From assembly GCF_000160775.2 (NCBI RefSeq), contig NZ_CM001024.1, positions 1,799,712-1,863,711 on the forward strand: a stretch of 64,000 bases of DNA, read 5' to 3'. Position numbers and translations under genes: made by a program. This document shows positions 37,449-45,820 of the stretch, piece by piece (positions within the stretch are counted from its first letter, which is position 1; the number at the start of each line of letters is the position of its first letter). Below the pieces are notes generated by a model, which was not told the DNA's origin, did no database searches, and worked only from the letters and a program-made list of their open reading frames with translations. Source of the DNA: Aeromicrobium marinum DSM 15272 (GTDB taxonomy: Bacteria; Actinomycetota; Actinomycetes; Propionibacteriales; Nocardioidaceae).

Positions 37449-37473
37449 CACCCCGGGCTGATCGCCCGGGGTG
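37449..37473 (+). promoter_or_regulatory. 5' leader hairpin of greA
   Basis: A perfect 10-bp hairpin, CACCCCGGGC-TGATC-GCCCGGGGTG, at the predicted transcript 5' end and ten bases upstream of the Shine-Dalgarno sequence GAGGAGG. It is not followed by a U tract. It may stabilise or regulate the greA message. Confidence 0.55.
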
Positions 37474-37494
37474 CCGCACGTCGAGGAGGCTGCC

Positions 37495-37998
37495 ATGAAC
37501 CACCCCACGGACACCGACACCATCTGGGTCACCCAGGAGGCCTACGACCGCCTGCGGTCCGAGCTGGACCACCTGCGCGGTGAGGTCCGCTCCGACATCA
37601 CGTCGAAGATCGCCGCCGCCCGCGACGAGGGTGACCTGAAGGAGAACGGTGGCTACCACGCCGCCCGCGAGGAGCAGGGCAAGACCGAGGCCCGCATCCG
37701 TCAGCTCGAGGACATGCTGCGTCGGGCCGAGGTCGGCGACAAGCCGGCCGACGACGGTCTGGTCGAGGCCGGCATGAAGGTCACCATCCGCTTCGCCGGC
37801 GACGACGACACCGAGTCGTTCCTGCTCGGCTCGCGCGAGCTGCTGAGCCTGGACTCGTCGGTCGACCTGGACGTCTACTCCCCCACGTCGCCCCTCGGCG
37901 CGGCGATCCTCGGCAAGAAGGCCGGCGACACCGCCACCTACGAGACCCCCAACGGTCGCTCGATCACCGTCGAGGTCGTCGAGGCCACCCCCTTCTGA
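37495..37998 (+). CDS. greA: transcription elongation factor GreA
   Basis: 167 residues. The N-terminal antiparallel coiled coil (residues 5-80) carries the acidic tip DEGDLKENGGYHAAREEQG, which enters the RNA polymerase secondary channel and triggers cleavage of backtracked RNA. The C-terminal FKBP-like domain ends with SPLGAAILGKKAGDTATYE. Length is normal. ATG with GAGGAGG. An upstream hairpin and a downstream double-hairpin element flank it. Confidence 0.95.
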   Translation: MNHPTDTDTIWVTQEAYDRLRSELDHLRGEVRSDITSKIAAARDEGDLKENGGYHAAREEQGKTEARIRQLEDMLRRAEVGDKPADDGLVEAGMKVTIRFAGDDDTESFLLGSRELLSLDSSVDLDVYSPTSPLGAAILGKKAGDTATYETPNGRSITVEVVEATPF

Positions 37999-38008
37999 CC
38001 CGACCGCA

Positions 38009-38098
38009 GTTTCCCAGGATTTCCTGGGAAACCGACACTGGACCCCTGTTGCAACAGGGGTCCAGTGTCAGTTTTCTGGGATATCCTGGGAATCAGCG
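38009..38098 (+). repeat. intergenic multi-hairpin element, copy B
   Basis: Begins ten bases after the greA stop. Hairpin 1 (38009-38032, arm GTTTCCCAGG, loop ATTT) matches copy A. Hairpin 2 is a perfect 36-base palindrome (38034-38069, arm GACACTGGACCCCTGTTG). Compared with copy A at 2681, its 13-bp base differs at three pairs and all three are compensated on the other arm. An imperfect third structure follows (38074-38094). It lies between convergent greA and ilvA. Confidence 0.85.
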
Positions 38099-38100
38099 GG

Positions 38101-39294
38101 TCAGAGGAGGTCGTAGCCGAGGGCGCCGACGCGGGCCATGACGTCGGCCGCGTGCGCGGACCCCCGGGTCGCGACCTGCAACGCCACCTCGACCTGGCCG
38201 ACCCCGAGCGTCTCGCTGGCCCGGTCATGGTTGATGTTGAGGATGTTGACCTGCAGCGACGCCAGGTCGGTCAGCAGCCGCATCAGCTCTCCCGGGCGGT
38301 CGGAGATCCGCACCCGGATCTTCAGGAACCGGCCCGCGGCGGTGAGACCGTGCCGGATCACCTCCAGCAGCACCAGGGCGTCGATGTTGCCGCCGGACAG
38401 CACCGGCACGATCGGTCCGGCGAACGCGTGCGGCCGGTCCAGCAGAGCGGCGACGCCGGCGGCCCCGGACGGCTCGACCAGCAGCTTGGCCCGCTCCAGC
38501 AACCCGATGAGCGCCAGGCTCATGGCGTTCTCGTCGACCGTCACGATGTCGTCCAGCAGGTCGGCGATGACGCCGAACGGCACGGCCCCGGGCTCGGCCA
38601 CCGCGATGCCGTCGGCCATCGTGGGCTGCATCTGCACCCGCACCGGGTGCCCGGCCACCAGCGAAGGCGCGTAGCTGTCGACGCCGGTGGCCTGCACCCC
38701 GACGACCCGGACGTCCGGGCGCTCGCGTCGCAGCAGGGCGATGCCCGCCGCCAGACCGCCACCACCGATCGGCACCAGGACGGTCCGCACGTCGGGCACC
38801 TGCTCGAGGATCTCCAGGCCGATGGTGCCCTGCCCGGCGAGCACGTCGGGATGGTCGAACGGATGGATCATCACCGCGCCGGTGCGCTCGGCGTGCTCCT
38901 GGGCCGCGGCGAGGGCTTCGGTCACGTCCATGCCGACCATCTCGATGTCGGCCCCGTAGCCCCGCGTGGCGCTGACCTTGGGCAGCGCGGCCCCGGTGGG
39001 CATGAAGATCGTGGCCCGGGTCCCGAGCATGCGCGCCGCCAGCGCGACCCCCTGCGCATGGTTGCCGGCCGACGCCGCGACGACCCCGGCGCGTCGACCG
39101 GACTCACCCAGCCGGGCGATCCGTGTGTACGCGCCGCGGAGCTTGAACGACCCCGTCCGCTGCAGGTTCTCGCACTTGAGCACGACCTCGGTGCCGGTCA
39201 GCTCGCTCAGCCACCGCGAGTGGGCGACCGGGGTCACCTCCGCGACCCCCTCGAGGAGCTCGCGGGCGGCCCGGACGTCGCCGAGGTCGGTCAT
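38101..39294 (-). CDS. ilvA: threonine ammonia-lyase with ACT domain
   Basis: A 397-residue PLP enzyme that deaminates threonine to 2-oxobutanoate, the first step to isoleucine. The PLP lysine is Lys51 in RTGSFKLRGA, with ASAGNHAQGVA and the phosphate-binding VPIGGGGLAAGIA loop. The C-terminal 75 residues are one ACT domain (KIRVRISDRPGELMRLLTDL), a likely allosteric site. This is the shorter form with a single ACT domain. Its start overlaps the stop of the AI-2E permease gene. Confidence 0.92.
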   Translation of the reverse strand: MTDLGDVRAARELLEGVAEVTPVAHSRWLSELTGTEVVLKCENLQRTGSFKLRGAYTRIARLGESGRRAGVVAASAGNHAQGVALAARMLGTRATIFMPTGAALPKVSATRGYGADIEMVGMDVTEALAAAQEHAERTGAVMIHPFDHPDVLAGQGTIGLEILEQVPDVRTVLVPIGGGGLAAGIALLRRERPDVRVVGVQATGVDSYAPSLVAGHPVRVQMQPTMADGIAVAEPGAVPFGVIADLLDDIVTVDENAMSLALIGLLERAKLLVEPSGAAGVAALLDRPHAFAGPIVPVLSGGNIDALVLLEVIRHGLTAAGRFLKIRVRISDRPGELMRLLTDLASLQVNILNINHDRASETLGVGQVEVALQVATRGSAHAADVMARVGALGYDLL

Positions 39295-40397
39295 CAGGTC
39301 GTGTCCTCCGGCGGCGCCTCGGGAAGGCCGTCGGGCTGCAGCGGGGTGCCGGCCTCCTCGGCCAGGTGCTTGACCACCCCGTTGAGCATCGCCGCGATCG
39401 GCACCGCGACGAGCGCTCCGACGATGCCCGCGACCGTGATGCCCGCGACGATCGCCAGGATGATCGCCAGCGGGTGCACGGCGACCAGTCGGCCCATGAC
39501 GAACGGTTGCAGCACGTTCGACTCGATCTGCTGGACCGCGATGACGCCGAGCAGCATGAACAGCGCGGTCCACGGCCCCTGGGCGACGAGGGCGACCAGG
39601 ACCGCCACCATGCCGGACAGGAAGGCGCCCACGATCGGCACGAAGGCACCGAGGAACACCAGCACGCCGATCGCCAGCGCCAACGGGACGCCCAGCAGGA
39701 GGGCGACCAGGGCGATGCCCACCGCGTCGATGAACGCCACCACCATCGTGGCCCGGACGAAGCTGGTCAGTGACTCCCAGGCCCGGTGACCCGAGGAGTT
39801 GATCCGACCGCGGGCGCTGCGCGGGAACAGCGTCACCAGCCACGCCCAGATGCGGTCGCCCTCGTACAGGAAGAAGATGGCCGCGAACAGCGCGATGAAG
39901 AAGCCGGTCACGAAGTGGGTGAGGGTGACCCCGAGGGAGGTCGCCTGCCCGATCGCGGTGTCGGTGTCGGTGGAGGCGATCGCGTCCTGCACGCGGGTCA
40001 CGTAGTCGGAGATCTGGTCGTCGGACAGGCCCAGCGGTCCCGTGCGGGCCCAGTCCTCGATCTGACCGACCCCGTCGACGACGCTGACCCGCAGCTCGTC
40101 GAACTGCGTCGACAGCTGCTGCCCGATCAGGACCAGCAGACCCACCAGGCCCGTGATCATCACGACGGTGACCACGAGGGTCGCGAGCAGACGAGGCAGC
40201 CCGAGCCGGTCCAGCCAGTCGACCGCACCGACGGTGAGCGCGGTGCCGAGCAGGGCCACGGCGATCGGCACGGTGATCTCGGAGAAGAACTGCAGGAGCC
40301 ACAGCAGTCCCAGACCGGCCGCGGCGAGGACCAGCAGCCGCCACGCCCACTGCGTCGCGACGTCGATCCCGACCGGAACCTCGTACCGCCCGTTCAT
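39294..40397 (-). CDS. AI-2E family transporter
   Basis: A 367-residue membrane protein with about eight hydrophobic helices. The family features are FFSEITVPIAVALLGTAL, the large central loop, and the C-terminal QQIESNVLQPFVMGRLVAVH then PLAIILAIVAG, diagnostic for this group. Members export autoinducer-2 in E. coli, but many act as other transporters or antiporters. The ATG overlaps the stop of a five-codon upstream ORF (40394-40411). Confidence 0.85.
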   Translation of the reverse strand: MNGRYEVPVGIDVATQWAWRLLVLAAAGLGLLWLLQFFSEITVPIAVALLGTALTVGAVDWLDRLGLPRLLATLVVTVVMITGLVGLLVLIGQQLSTQFDELRVSVVDGVGQIEDWARTGPLGLSDDQISDYVTRVQDAIASTDTDTAIGQATSLGVTLTHFVTGFFIALFAAIFFLYEGDRIWAWLVTLFPRSARGRINSSGHRAWESLTSFVRATMVVAFIDAVGIALVALLLGVPLALAIGVLVFLGAFVPIVGAFLSGMVAVLVALVAQGPWTALFMLLGVIAVQQIESNVLQPFVMGRLVAVHPLAIILAIVAGITVAGIVGALVAVPIAAMLNGVVKHLAEEAGTPLQPDGLPEAPPEDTT

Positions 40398-40411
40398 GCC
40401 TCTGTCCCCAT
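40394..40411 (-). CDS. five-codon leaderless upstream ORF (MGTEA)
   Basis: Minus-strand ATG at 40411 is seven bases from TAGGGT (40419-40424), the spacing of a leaderless start. After five codons it stops at TGA, which overlaps the ATG of the transporter (ATGA). The transporter ATG lacks a clear Shine-Dalgarno sequence, so ribosomes may reach it by termination-reinitiation on this mini-ORF. Confidence 0.4.
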   Translation of the reverse strand: MGTEA

Positions 40412-40418
40412 GCGCCCG

Positions 40419-40424
40419 ACCCTA
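40419..40424 (-). promoter_or_regulatory. -10 box for the AI-2E permease and ilvA operon
   Basis: TAGGGT on the minus strand, seven bases before the upstream mini-ORF ATG. Confidence 0.5.
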
Positions 40425-40487
40425 CCGGCGGAACAGATCGGTCCCCGCCGGTGTTGACGCAGCGGTCACCCCCCGAAAGGACCCGCC

Positions 40488-41123
40488 GTGATCTTCCCGT
40501 TCAAGAAGACCGACCTGCCCACCGCCGACGACGCCCTCAAGGGCCGCGCGGAGCGCCCCCACCGGGTGGGCGACCGGCACCTGGTGACCGGCAACCCGAT
40601 CGAGTCCGACGTTCCCGACGGCTTCGAGGTCGTCGTGGTCGGCCTGGGCTGCTTCTGGGGTGAGGAGAAGACGTTCTGGGAGCTGCCGGGGGTCTGGTCG
40701 ACCTCGGTGGGCTACGCCGGCGGCTTCACCCCCCATCCGACGTACGAGGAGGTGTGCTCGGGGCGGACGGGGCACGCCGAGGTCGTCCGGGTCGTCTTCG
40801 ACCCGGCCGTCCTGCCGTTCTCGGAGGTGCTGAGGACCTTCTGGGAGAACCACGACCCGACCCAGGGGATGCGGCAGGGCAACGACCGCGGGTCGCAGTA
40901 CCGGTCGGTCCTGTTCACCACCACCGACGAGCAGCAGGCGGCGGCCGAGGAGTCCCGGGAGCGCTACCAGGAGCGGATGACCGCCGCCGGCTACGGCAAG
41001 ATCACCACCCAGATCGCTCCCCTCGGTGACTACTACTACGCCGAGGAGTACCACCAGCAGTACCTGGTCAAGAACCCGTTCGGCTACTGCCCCTTGCACG
41101 CCACCGGCGTCACGTATGGCTGA
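40488..41123 (+). CDS. msrA: peptide-methionine (S)-S-oxide reductase
   Basis: A 211-residue repair enzyme that reduces methionine-S-sulphoxide. The catalytic Cys55 is in [13 protein letters not shown], followed by [24 protein letters not shown] and the C-terminal [19 protein letters not shown] with a resolving cysteine. The N-terminal 45 residues ([11 protein letters not shown]) form the longer leader seen in some actinobacteria. GTG start with AAAGGA upstream. Its end overlaps the MFS gene start by eight bases. Confidence 0.93.
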   Translation: MIFPFKKTDLPTADDALKGRAERPHRVGDRHLVTGNPIESDVPDGFEVVVVGLGCFWGEEKTFWELPGVWSTSVGYAGGFTPHPTYEEVCSGRTGHAEVVRVVFDPAVLPFSEVLRTFWENHDPTQGMRQGNDRGSQYRSVLFTTTDEQQAAAEESRERYQERMTAAGYGKITTQIAPLGDYYYAEEYHQQYLVKNPFGYCPLHATGVTYG

Positions 41124-42378
41124 GACCTACGTCCCGCGGGTCGCCACCGCACCCACCGGCCCCGTCCAGCGGTGGGCCTACCCCACGCTCCTGCTGCTGC
41201 TCGGCACGGCGCTCGGGGTCTCGACGGTGCCGGCACCCCTGTACGGCGTCTACATGAGCGAGTGGGGGCTCGCGCCCGTGACCACGACGGTGGTGTTCGC
41301 GGCCTACGCCTTCGCGGCGCTGGCCGCCGTGCTGTTCTCCGGAGCGATCACCGACCGGTTCGGTCGCAAGCCGGTCATCTCCGTGGCCGTCGTCGGGATG
41401 CTCGCGGGTCTGGCCGTCTTCGCCGCGGCACCGGCCGTCCCCGACGAGCTGCGCGTCCCCGTCCTGGTCCTGGCCAGGGTGCTGCACGGCGCCTCGGTCG
41501 GCGCCAGCGTCGTGGCGATCTCGGCCGCGCTGCTCGACCTGCGCCCCGAGCTGGGCGCCCGCACCGGGCACCTCACCGGCATCGTGTTCAACATCGGCGT
41601 GACCCTCGCGATCCTCGGGGCCGCGGTGCTGGCCCAGTACGGTCCGGCCCCCTTGGTGCTGCCGTACGGCGTCATCGCGGTGCTGGTCGCCGGTCTGGGT
41701 GTCGCGCTGTGGCGCATGGAGGAGACCCACCACGGCCGGGGCAGCGTGCCGCTGCGCGTCGCGCGCCCGCGGATACCTGCCGCGATCACCACCGACTTCA
41801 CCTTCTCCGCCCTGGGCGCGATGGCGTCCTGGTCGGTCCTCGGCGTGTTCCTGTCGCTGTTCCCGACGCTCGCGGCCGAGTCCACCGGCCTGCGCAACCT
41901 GGTCTTCGGCGGCGCCGTGGTGGCTGCGAGCAGCGGGGCCGCGGTCCTCAGCCAGATCGTCGCGGGCCAACGCACCGCTGCTCCCATGGCGGTCATCGGC
42001 GACGTGGGGACCGGCCTGTCGCTGTTGCTGGCGGTGCCGGCCCTGGCGATCGGCAACCCGTGGGCGGTGGCCGTGTCGGCCGTGCTCATCGGCTTCTTCT
42101 TCGGCCTGGCCTTCGGCTGCTCGCTGCGCCACCTGACGAACGTGGTGCCCGGGGAGAACCGCGGCGAGGTCATGTCGGCGTTCTACGTCTGCGCCTACGG
42201 GGCGATGGCCGTGCCCACGATCCTGGCGGGCGCGGCGGCCACCCGCTGGGGCATCGCCGACGTCTTCGGCCCGTTCGTGGCCGTGGTGGCGCTCGCCTGC
42301 CTCGTGGCGGCCACGCTCGGCTTCCGGATCCTGCGGCGTCAGCGTTCGCCGATCGCGAACACCCTGATTTCTTCTTGA
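41116..42378 (+). CDS. MFS transporter
   Basis: 420 residues with twelve hydrophobic helices. The loop 2-3 signature is [18 protein letters not shown], and loop 8-9 is less conserved. The N-terminal half has [18 protein letters not shown], seen in proton-driven drug or sugar efflux proteins. Substrate unknown. It starts inside the end of msrA and is probably co-transcribed with it. The hsp20 promoter follows its stop. Confidence 0.82.
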   Translation: MAETYVPRVATAPTGPVQRWAYPTLLLLLGTALGVSTVPAPLYGVYMSEWGLAPVTTTVVFAAYAFAALAAVLFSGAITDRFGRKPVISVAVVGMLAGLAVFAAAPAVPDELRVPVLVLARVLHGASVGASVVAISAALLDLRPELGARTGHLTGIVFNIGVTLAILGAAVLAQYGPAPLVLPYGVIAVLVAGLGVALWRMEETHHGRGSVPLRVARPRIPAAITTDFTFSALGAMASWSVLGVFLSLFPTLAAESTGLRNLVFGGAVVAASSGAAVLSQIVAGQRTAAPMAVIGDVGTGLSLLLAVPALAIGNPWAVAVSAVLIGFFFGLAFGCSLRHLTNVVPGENRGEVMSAFYVCAYGAMAVPTILAGAAATRWGIADVFGPFVAVVALACLVAATLGFRILRRQRSPIANTLISS

Positions 42379-42386
42379 TCACATAA

Positions 42387-42407
42387 GTTGAGTCAGGCAG
42401 ACTCAAG
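42387..42407 (+). promoter_or_regulatory. HAIR-type HspR operator upstream of hsp20
   Basis: TTGAGT-N7-ACTCAA is a perfect inverted repeat that matches the HspR-binding HAIR consensus (CTTGAGT-N7-ACTCAAG) except for one outer base. It lies 54 bases upstream of the hsp20 start and overlaps a possible promoter (TTGATC at 42375, 17 bases, CAGACT). This predicts repression by HspR and induction by heat. Confidence 0.75.
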
Positions 42408-42460
42408 GTGTGAGAGGTTCGCCGGCCGCGGTGGCCGGCGACGAGTCATCAGGAGGAACC

Positions 42461-42907
42461 ATGTCCACGCTGTCCGTCCGTTCCCGTCGTGACCCCCTGT
42501 TCGCCGAGTTCGACGCGCTCGTCCGCTCGACGATCGCTCCCGCCGCCCGTGAGCGGCTGGACTTCACCCCGGCTGCGGAGTCCGTCCGTGACGGCGACGA
42601 CGTCGTGCTCCGGATGGACCTGCCCGGCATCGACCCCGGCGAGGTCTCGGTCGAGGTCGTGACCGGCCGCCTCGTGGTCAGTGGCGAGCGGGTCGACCAG
42701 CGGGCCGACGGCGACGCCACCAGCACCATCAGCGAGGTCCGGTACGGGGCGTTCAAGCGGTCTTTCGGTCTGCCGTCGCACCTGGGACCCGATGCGGTGA
42801 GCGCCGCCTACGACCGCGGCGTGCTGAGCATCCGGGTCGCCGGCGTGTACGCCGGCACCGAGCCGACGCGCATCACCGTCGCCGACGGAGCCGGCTCGAC
42901 CGAGTGA
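42461..42907 (+). CDS. Hsp20/alpha-crystallin family small heat-shock protein
   Basis: 148 residues. The alpha-crystallin domain covers about residues 32-130 (LDFTPAAESVRDGDDVVLRM, DLPGIDPGEVSVEV, YGAFKRSFGLPSHL, AAYDRGVLSIRVAG). It acts as an ATP-independent holdase that binds unfolding proteins. The ATG at 42461 has AGGAGG three to four bases upstream. The HAIR operator indicates control by HspR. A 14-bp hairpin follows its stop. Confidence 0.92.
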   Translation: MSTLSVRSRRDPLFAEFDALVRSTIAPAARERLDFTPAAESVRDGDDVVLRMDLPGIDPGEVSVEVVTGRLVVSGERVDQRADGDATSTISEVRYGAFKRSFGLPSHLGPDAVSAAYDRGVLSIRVAGVYAGTEPTRITVADGAGSTE

Positions 42908-42914
42908 GGTCCGC

Positions 42915-42958
42915 GGCGAGGCCCGCCCCGTCCCGCCACCGGGAGGGCGGGCCTCGCC
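42915..42958 (+). terminator. hairpin after hsp20
   Basis: A perfect 14-bp inverted repeat, GGCGAGGCCCGCCC at 42915-42928 and its complement at 42945-42958, with a 16-base loop; no U tract. Confidence 0.65.
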
Positions 42959-42988
42959 GTGGGTCACCCAGCTGTCCGAGCCGTCACC

Positions 42989-42994
42989 TACCGT
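42989..42994 (+). promoter_or_regulatory. leaderless -10 box for the VOC gene
   Basis: TACCGT, seven bases before the ATG at 43002. Confidence 0.5.
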
Positions 42995-43001
42995 GGACGC
43001 C

Positions 43002-43442
43002 ATGGACCAACGGATGAGCGTCGTGACCCTCGGGGTGGACGACCTCGACCGCGCCCGCACCTTCTACGAACGCGGTCTGGGGTGGCGCCGCGGCAACGTC
43101 GAGGACGAGGTCGCCTTCTACCAGCTCCCCGGCTTCGTCGTCGCCCTGTGGAGCCGCGACGAGCAGGCTGCCGACGCGGGTCTCCCGGTCAGGCCCCGCG
43201 ACGAGGTCGGGACCTCGTGCGGGGGGATCACCCTGGCCCAGAACCAGCCCGATCCGGCCACGGTCGACGCGGTGGTGGCCGAGGTGGTCGCCGCCGGCGG
43301 CCGCGTCACCCGGGCCGCGGCTCCCACGTCCTGGGGTGGCTACTCGGCCTACGTGTCCGACCCGGACGGGCACGTCTGGGAGATCGCGTTCAACCCGGCC
43401 TGGCACGTCGACTCCGACGGCGGGACCTCGCTGGGCTCCTGA
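43002..43442 (+). CDS. VOC (glyoxalase/bleomycin resistance) family protein
   Basis: 146 residues, two beta-alpha-beta-beta-beta modules. Family marks are SVVTLGVDDLDRARTFYERG and YVSDPDGHVWEIAFNPAW, the second holding metal ligand positions. Enzymatic role unknown. Its last 94 bases overlap the 3' end of the P450 gene on the other strand, so both C-termini are encoded by the same DNA. Confidence 0.8.
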   Translation: MDQRMSVVTLGVDDLDRARTFYERGLGWRRGNVEDEVAFYQLPGFVVALWSRDEQAADAGLPVRPRDEVGTSCGGITLAQNQPDPATVDAVVAEVVAAGGRVTRAAAPTSWGGYSAYVSDPDGHVWEIAFNPAWHVDSDGGTSLGS

Positions 43443-44866
43443 TCGTCCTCGGCGGGGCCGCCGGTGAGGGCAGCGGGGGTCCGGGGCGTCAGCGTGAGCT
43501 CGAACCCCTCGGGCATGATCGTCAACCGCTCACTGACGTCCAGCACGTAGCCGGGGTCACCGGACAGGTCGTACCGGTGCAGCAGCCGCGCCAGCACGAG
43601 GATCGACTCGTGCAGCGCGAACTGACGGCCGATGCAGGCCCGCTCCCCCGTGCCGAACGGCTTGTACGTGTGCGCCGGGCGCGCCCGCGACCGTTCGGGC
43701 AGGAACCGGTCGGGGTCGAACTCCTCGGCGTCCTCGCCCCACACCTCGGGGTCACGGTGCATCGCCGGCAGCATCACGATGGCCCAGTCGCCGGGGCGCA
43801 TGGTGTGCCCGGAGGACAGCGTCACCTCCTCGCGCGGCCCACGCCCGAACGCCGGAGCCGTCGGCCACAGGCGCAGGGCCTCGTCGAGCACGCGGCGCAG
43901 GTACCGGAACTTGGCCACCTGCTCGAACTCGGGCACGGCGTCGGGGTCCGGCCCCAGGATCTCGTCGGTCTCGGCCTGGGCCCGCGCGAGGATCTCGGGA
44001 TGCCGCGCGAGGTAGTACAGCGCGAACGACAGGGCGCCCGAGGTGGTCTCGTGGCCGGCCACCAGGAAGGTGAGGATCTGGAAGCGGATGTTGAGGTCGT
44101 CGAGCCGCTCGCCGGTCTCAGGATGCGGGGTCTGCAGCATGATGCCGAGCAGATCGTGGTCGGAGGCCGGACCCGCCCTGCGCTCGGCGACGACCCCGTC
44201 GATGAGGTCGTCGACGTACGCCTGGTGAGGGGCGTTGCGCCGACGCAGACGCCGCTTGATCAGCGCGCCCCCGGGGGCGGTGTCCAGGGTGGCCAGCCGC
44301 TGGGCCGTGCGGAGCGCGGAGATCATGGCCGGCACGAACGGGTGCACCTCGGTGCTGGTGAACGAACCGAAGTCCTTGCTGAACGCGGCCCGTGACAGCG
44401 TCTCCATGGTCAGCTTCGTCATGTCGCGAGAGACGTCGACCGGACCCTCCTGGTGGTCCCAGTAGGCGAACAGCTCGTCGAGCGTCTCCACCATGATCGG
44501 GTGGTAGGACTGCATCGCCGGACGCGTGAACGCCGGACGCAGCAGGTCGTGGGCCAGCCCCCAGTTGCGCTCCTCGGTGAACGCCGTGAACAAGCCGTCG
44601 CCCGCGAACTCGCGCAGCGAGGTCAGGGCCGGCGGCAGGTCCTTGCCGAACCGGGACTCGTCGCACAGCTCGGCCCCGAGTCGGGCGCCGGCGACGAACA
44701 CGAACTTCTGGTCGAAGACCTGGAACTCGAAGATCTCTCCCAACGTCCGGGCGTGCTGCAGCATCGACATCAACGGCCGGGACGGGTCGACGCTCCGGAC
44801 GTCACCGACGAACCGCAGGCGGCCCGGCGGGTGCGGGAAGGTCTGTCCGGACCAGTCGTTGCGCAT
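43349..44866 (-). CDS. cytochrome P450, stand-alone CYP102-type heme domain
   Basis: A 505-residue monooxygenase. The I-helix is FLVAGHETTSGALSFALYYL, the K-helix is EALRLWPTAPAF (ExxR) and the heme loop is FGTGERACIGRQFALHE with Cys411 as iron ligand. These resemble the heme domain of P450-BM3, but no reductase domain follows, so electrons must come from separate partners. The final 45 residues, including GPAEDDQEPSEVPPSEST, lie antisense to the VOC gene and are probably unstructured. It starts 16 bases after the SDR gene and likely forms an operon with it. Confidence 0.9.
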   Translation of the reverse strand: MRNDWSGQTFPHPPGRLRFVGDVRSVDPSRPLMSMLQHARTLGEIFEFQVFDQKFVFVAGARLGAELCDESRFGKDLPPALTSLREFAGDGLFTAFTEERNWGLAHDLLRPAFTRPAMQSYHPIMVETLDELFAYWDHQEGPVDVSRDMTKLTMETLSRAAFSKDFGSFTSTEVHPFVPAMISALRTAQRLATLDTAPGGALIKRRLRRRNAPHQAYVDDLIDGVVAERRAGPASDHDLLGIMLQTPHPETGERLDDLNIRFQILTFLVAGHETTSGALSFALYYLARHPEILARAQAETDEILGPDPDAVPEFEQVAKFRYLRRVLDEALRLWPTAPAFGRGPREEVTLSSGHTMRPGDWAIVMLPAMHRDPEVWGEDAEEFDPDRFLPERSRARPAHTYKPFGTGERACIGRQFALHESILVLARLLHRYDLSGDPGYVLDVSERLTIMPEGFELTLTPRTPAALTGGPAEDDQEPSEVPPSESTCQAGLNAISQTCPSGSDT

Positions 44867-44882
44867 CGCCGACCCGCCGGCC

Positions 44883-45710
44883 TCAGAGCCCGGTGCGACC
44901 GGCGAAGAAGCGGACCAGACTCTGGTAGCGCGGTCCGGCGGCCCGCACCATCAGGTCGAGCACCTTGGCGTCGGGACCGATCAGCACGCGGACCTTGCCC
45001 TTCTCGACCCCGTCGAGGATCACCTCGGCCGCCTTCGCCGCGGTGGTGCGGGTGAGGTGCTTGTCGAAGAGGTTCGACATGCGCTGCAGGTCCTCCGAGC
45101 GGGTCTGCACGGCCGTGGAGTTGCGGACGATGTTGGTCTTGATGCCACCGGGGTGCACGCAGGTGACCTTGACCGGCTTGCCCGACATGCGCATCTCCAT
45201 CGCGAGCGCCTCGGTGAAGCCGCGGACGGCGAACTTGGCCGCGTTGTACGCGCCCTGCGACGGGACGCCGAACAGTCCGAAGATGCTGGAGATGTTGACG
45301 ACGTGGCCGTCCCCGGACGCCTCGAGGTGCGGAAGGAACGCCTTGGTGCCGTTGACGACGCCCCAGAAGTCGACGTCCATGACCCGCTCGATGTCCTTGA
45401 ACGGCGTCTCGTCGGTGTTGCCGAAGTAGGCGATGCCGGCGTTGTTGATGACCAGGTTCACCCGCCCGAAGTGCTCGACCACGCTGTCGGCGTAGGTCAT
45501 GACCAACTCGCGCTGGCTGACGTCGAGCACGTCGCTGCGGACGTCGCCGCCCAGCCCACGCACGAGCGCCTCGGTCTCGTCCAGACCCCTGACGTCGACG
45601 TCGCTGATGGCGACCCGGGCGCCGCGACGGGCCAGCTCGAGCGCAAGGGCGCGGCCGATGCCCGACCCGGCGCCCGTGACCACGGCGACCTTGTTCGTGA
45701 AGTGACCCAT
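44883..45710 (-). CDS. SDR family oxidoreductase
   Basis: 275 residues. Classical SDR: cofactor motif TGAGSGIGRALA near residue 12, NNAG at about 90, catalytic Ser and YNAAK (Tyr-x-x-x-Lys) near 155, and PGGIKTNIV. The C-terminus resembles short-chain acyl or alcohol dehydrogenases found beside P450 genes. The pair may oxidise a lipid or terpenoid alcohol, by inference. GGGAG upstream. Two overlapping palindromes lie 20 bases before the start. Confidence 0.88.
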   Translation of the reverse strand: MGHFTNKVAVVTGAGSGIGRALALELARRGARVAISDVDVRGLDETEALVRGLGGDVRSDVLDVSQRELVMTYADSVVEHFGRVNLVINNAGIAYFGNTDETPFKDIERVMDVDFWGVVNGTKAFLPHLEASGDGHVVNISSIFGLFGVPSQGAYNAAKFAVRGFTEALAMEMRMSGKPVKVTCVHPGGIKTNIVRNSTAVQTRSEDLQRMSNLFDKHLTRTTAAKAAEVILDGVEKGKVRVLIGPDAKVLDLMVRAAGPRYQSLVRFFAGRTGL

Positions 45711-45729
45711 GCTGGCTCCCGTCCATTCC

Positions 45730-45756
45730 GATACCGACGGTATCTCGATACGAGAT
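45730..45756. promoter_or_regulatory. two overlapping palindromes upstream of the SDR-P450 operon
   Basis: GATACC-GAC-GGTATC (45730-45744) and ATCTCG-ATA-CGAGAT (45742-45756) are both perfect 6+3+6 palindromes sharing three bases. The size and spacing suit a TetR-type repressor, which usually governs such P450/SDR pairs. No regulator gene is adjacent. Confidence 0.5.
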
Positions 45757-45820
45757 CGTACGCCGTGGGGCGACGTCGTGTGAAGGGGGTCACGCCGTGG
45801 CGTGGCTCACCCCTGCCCGG

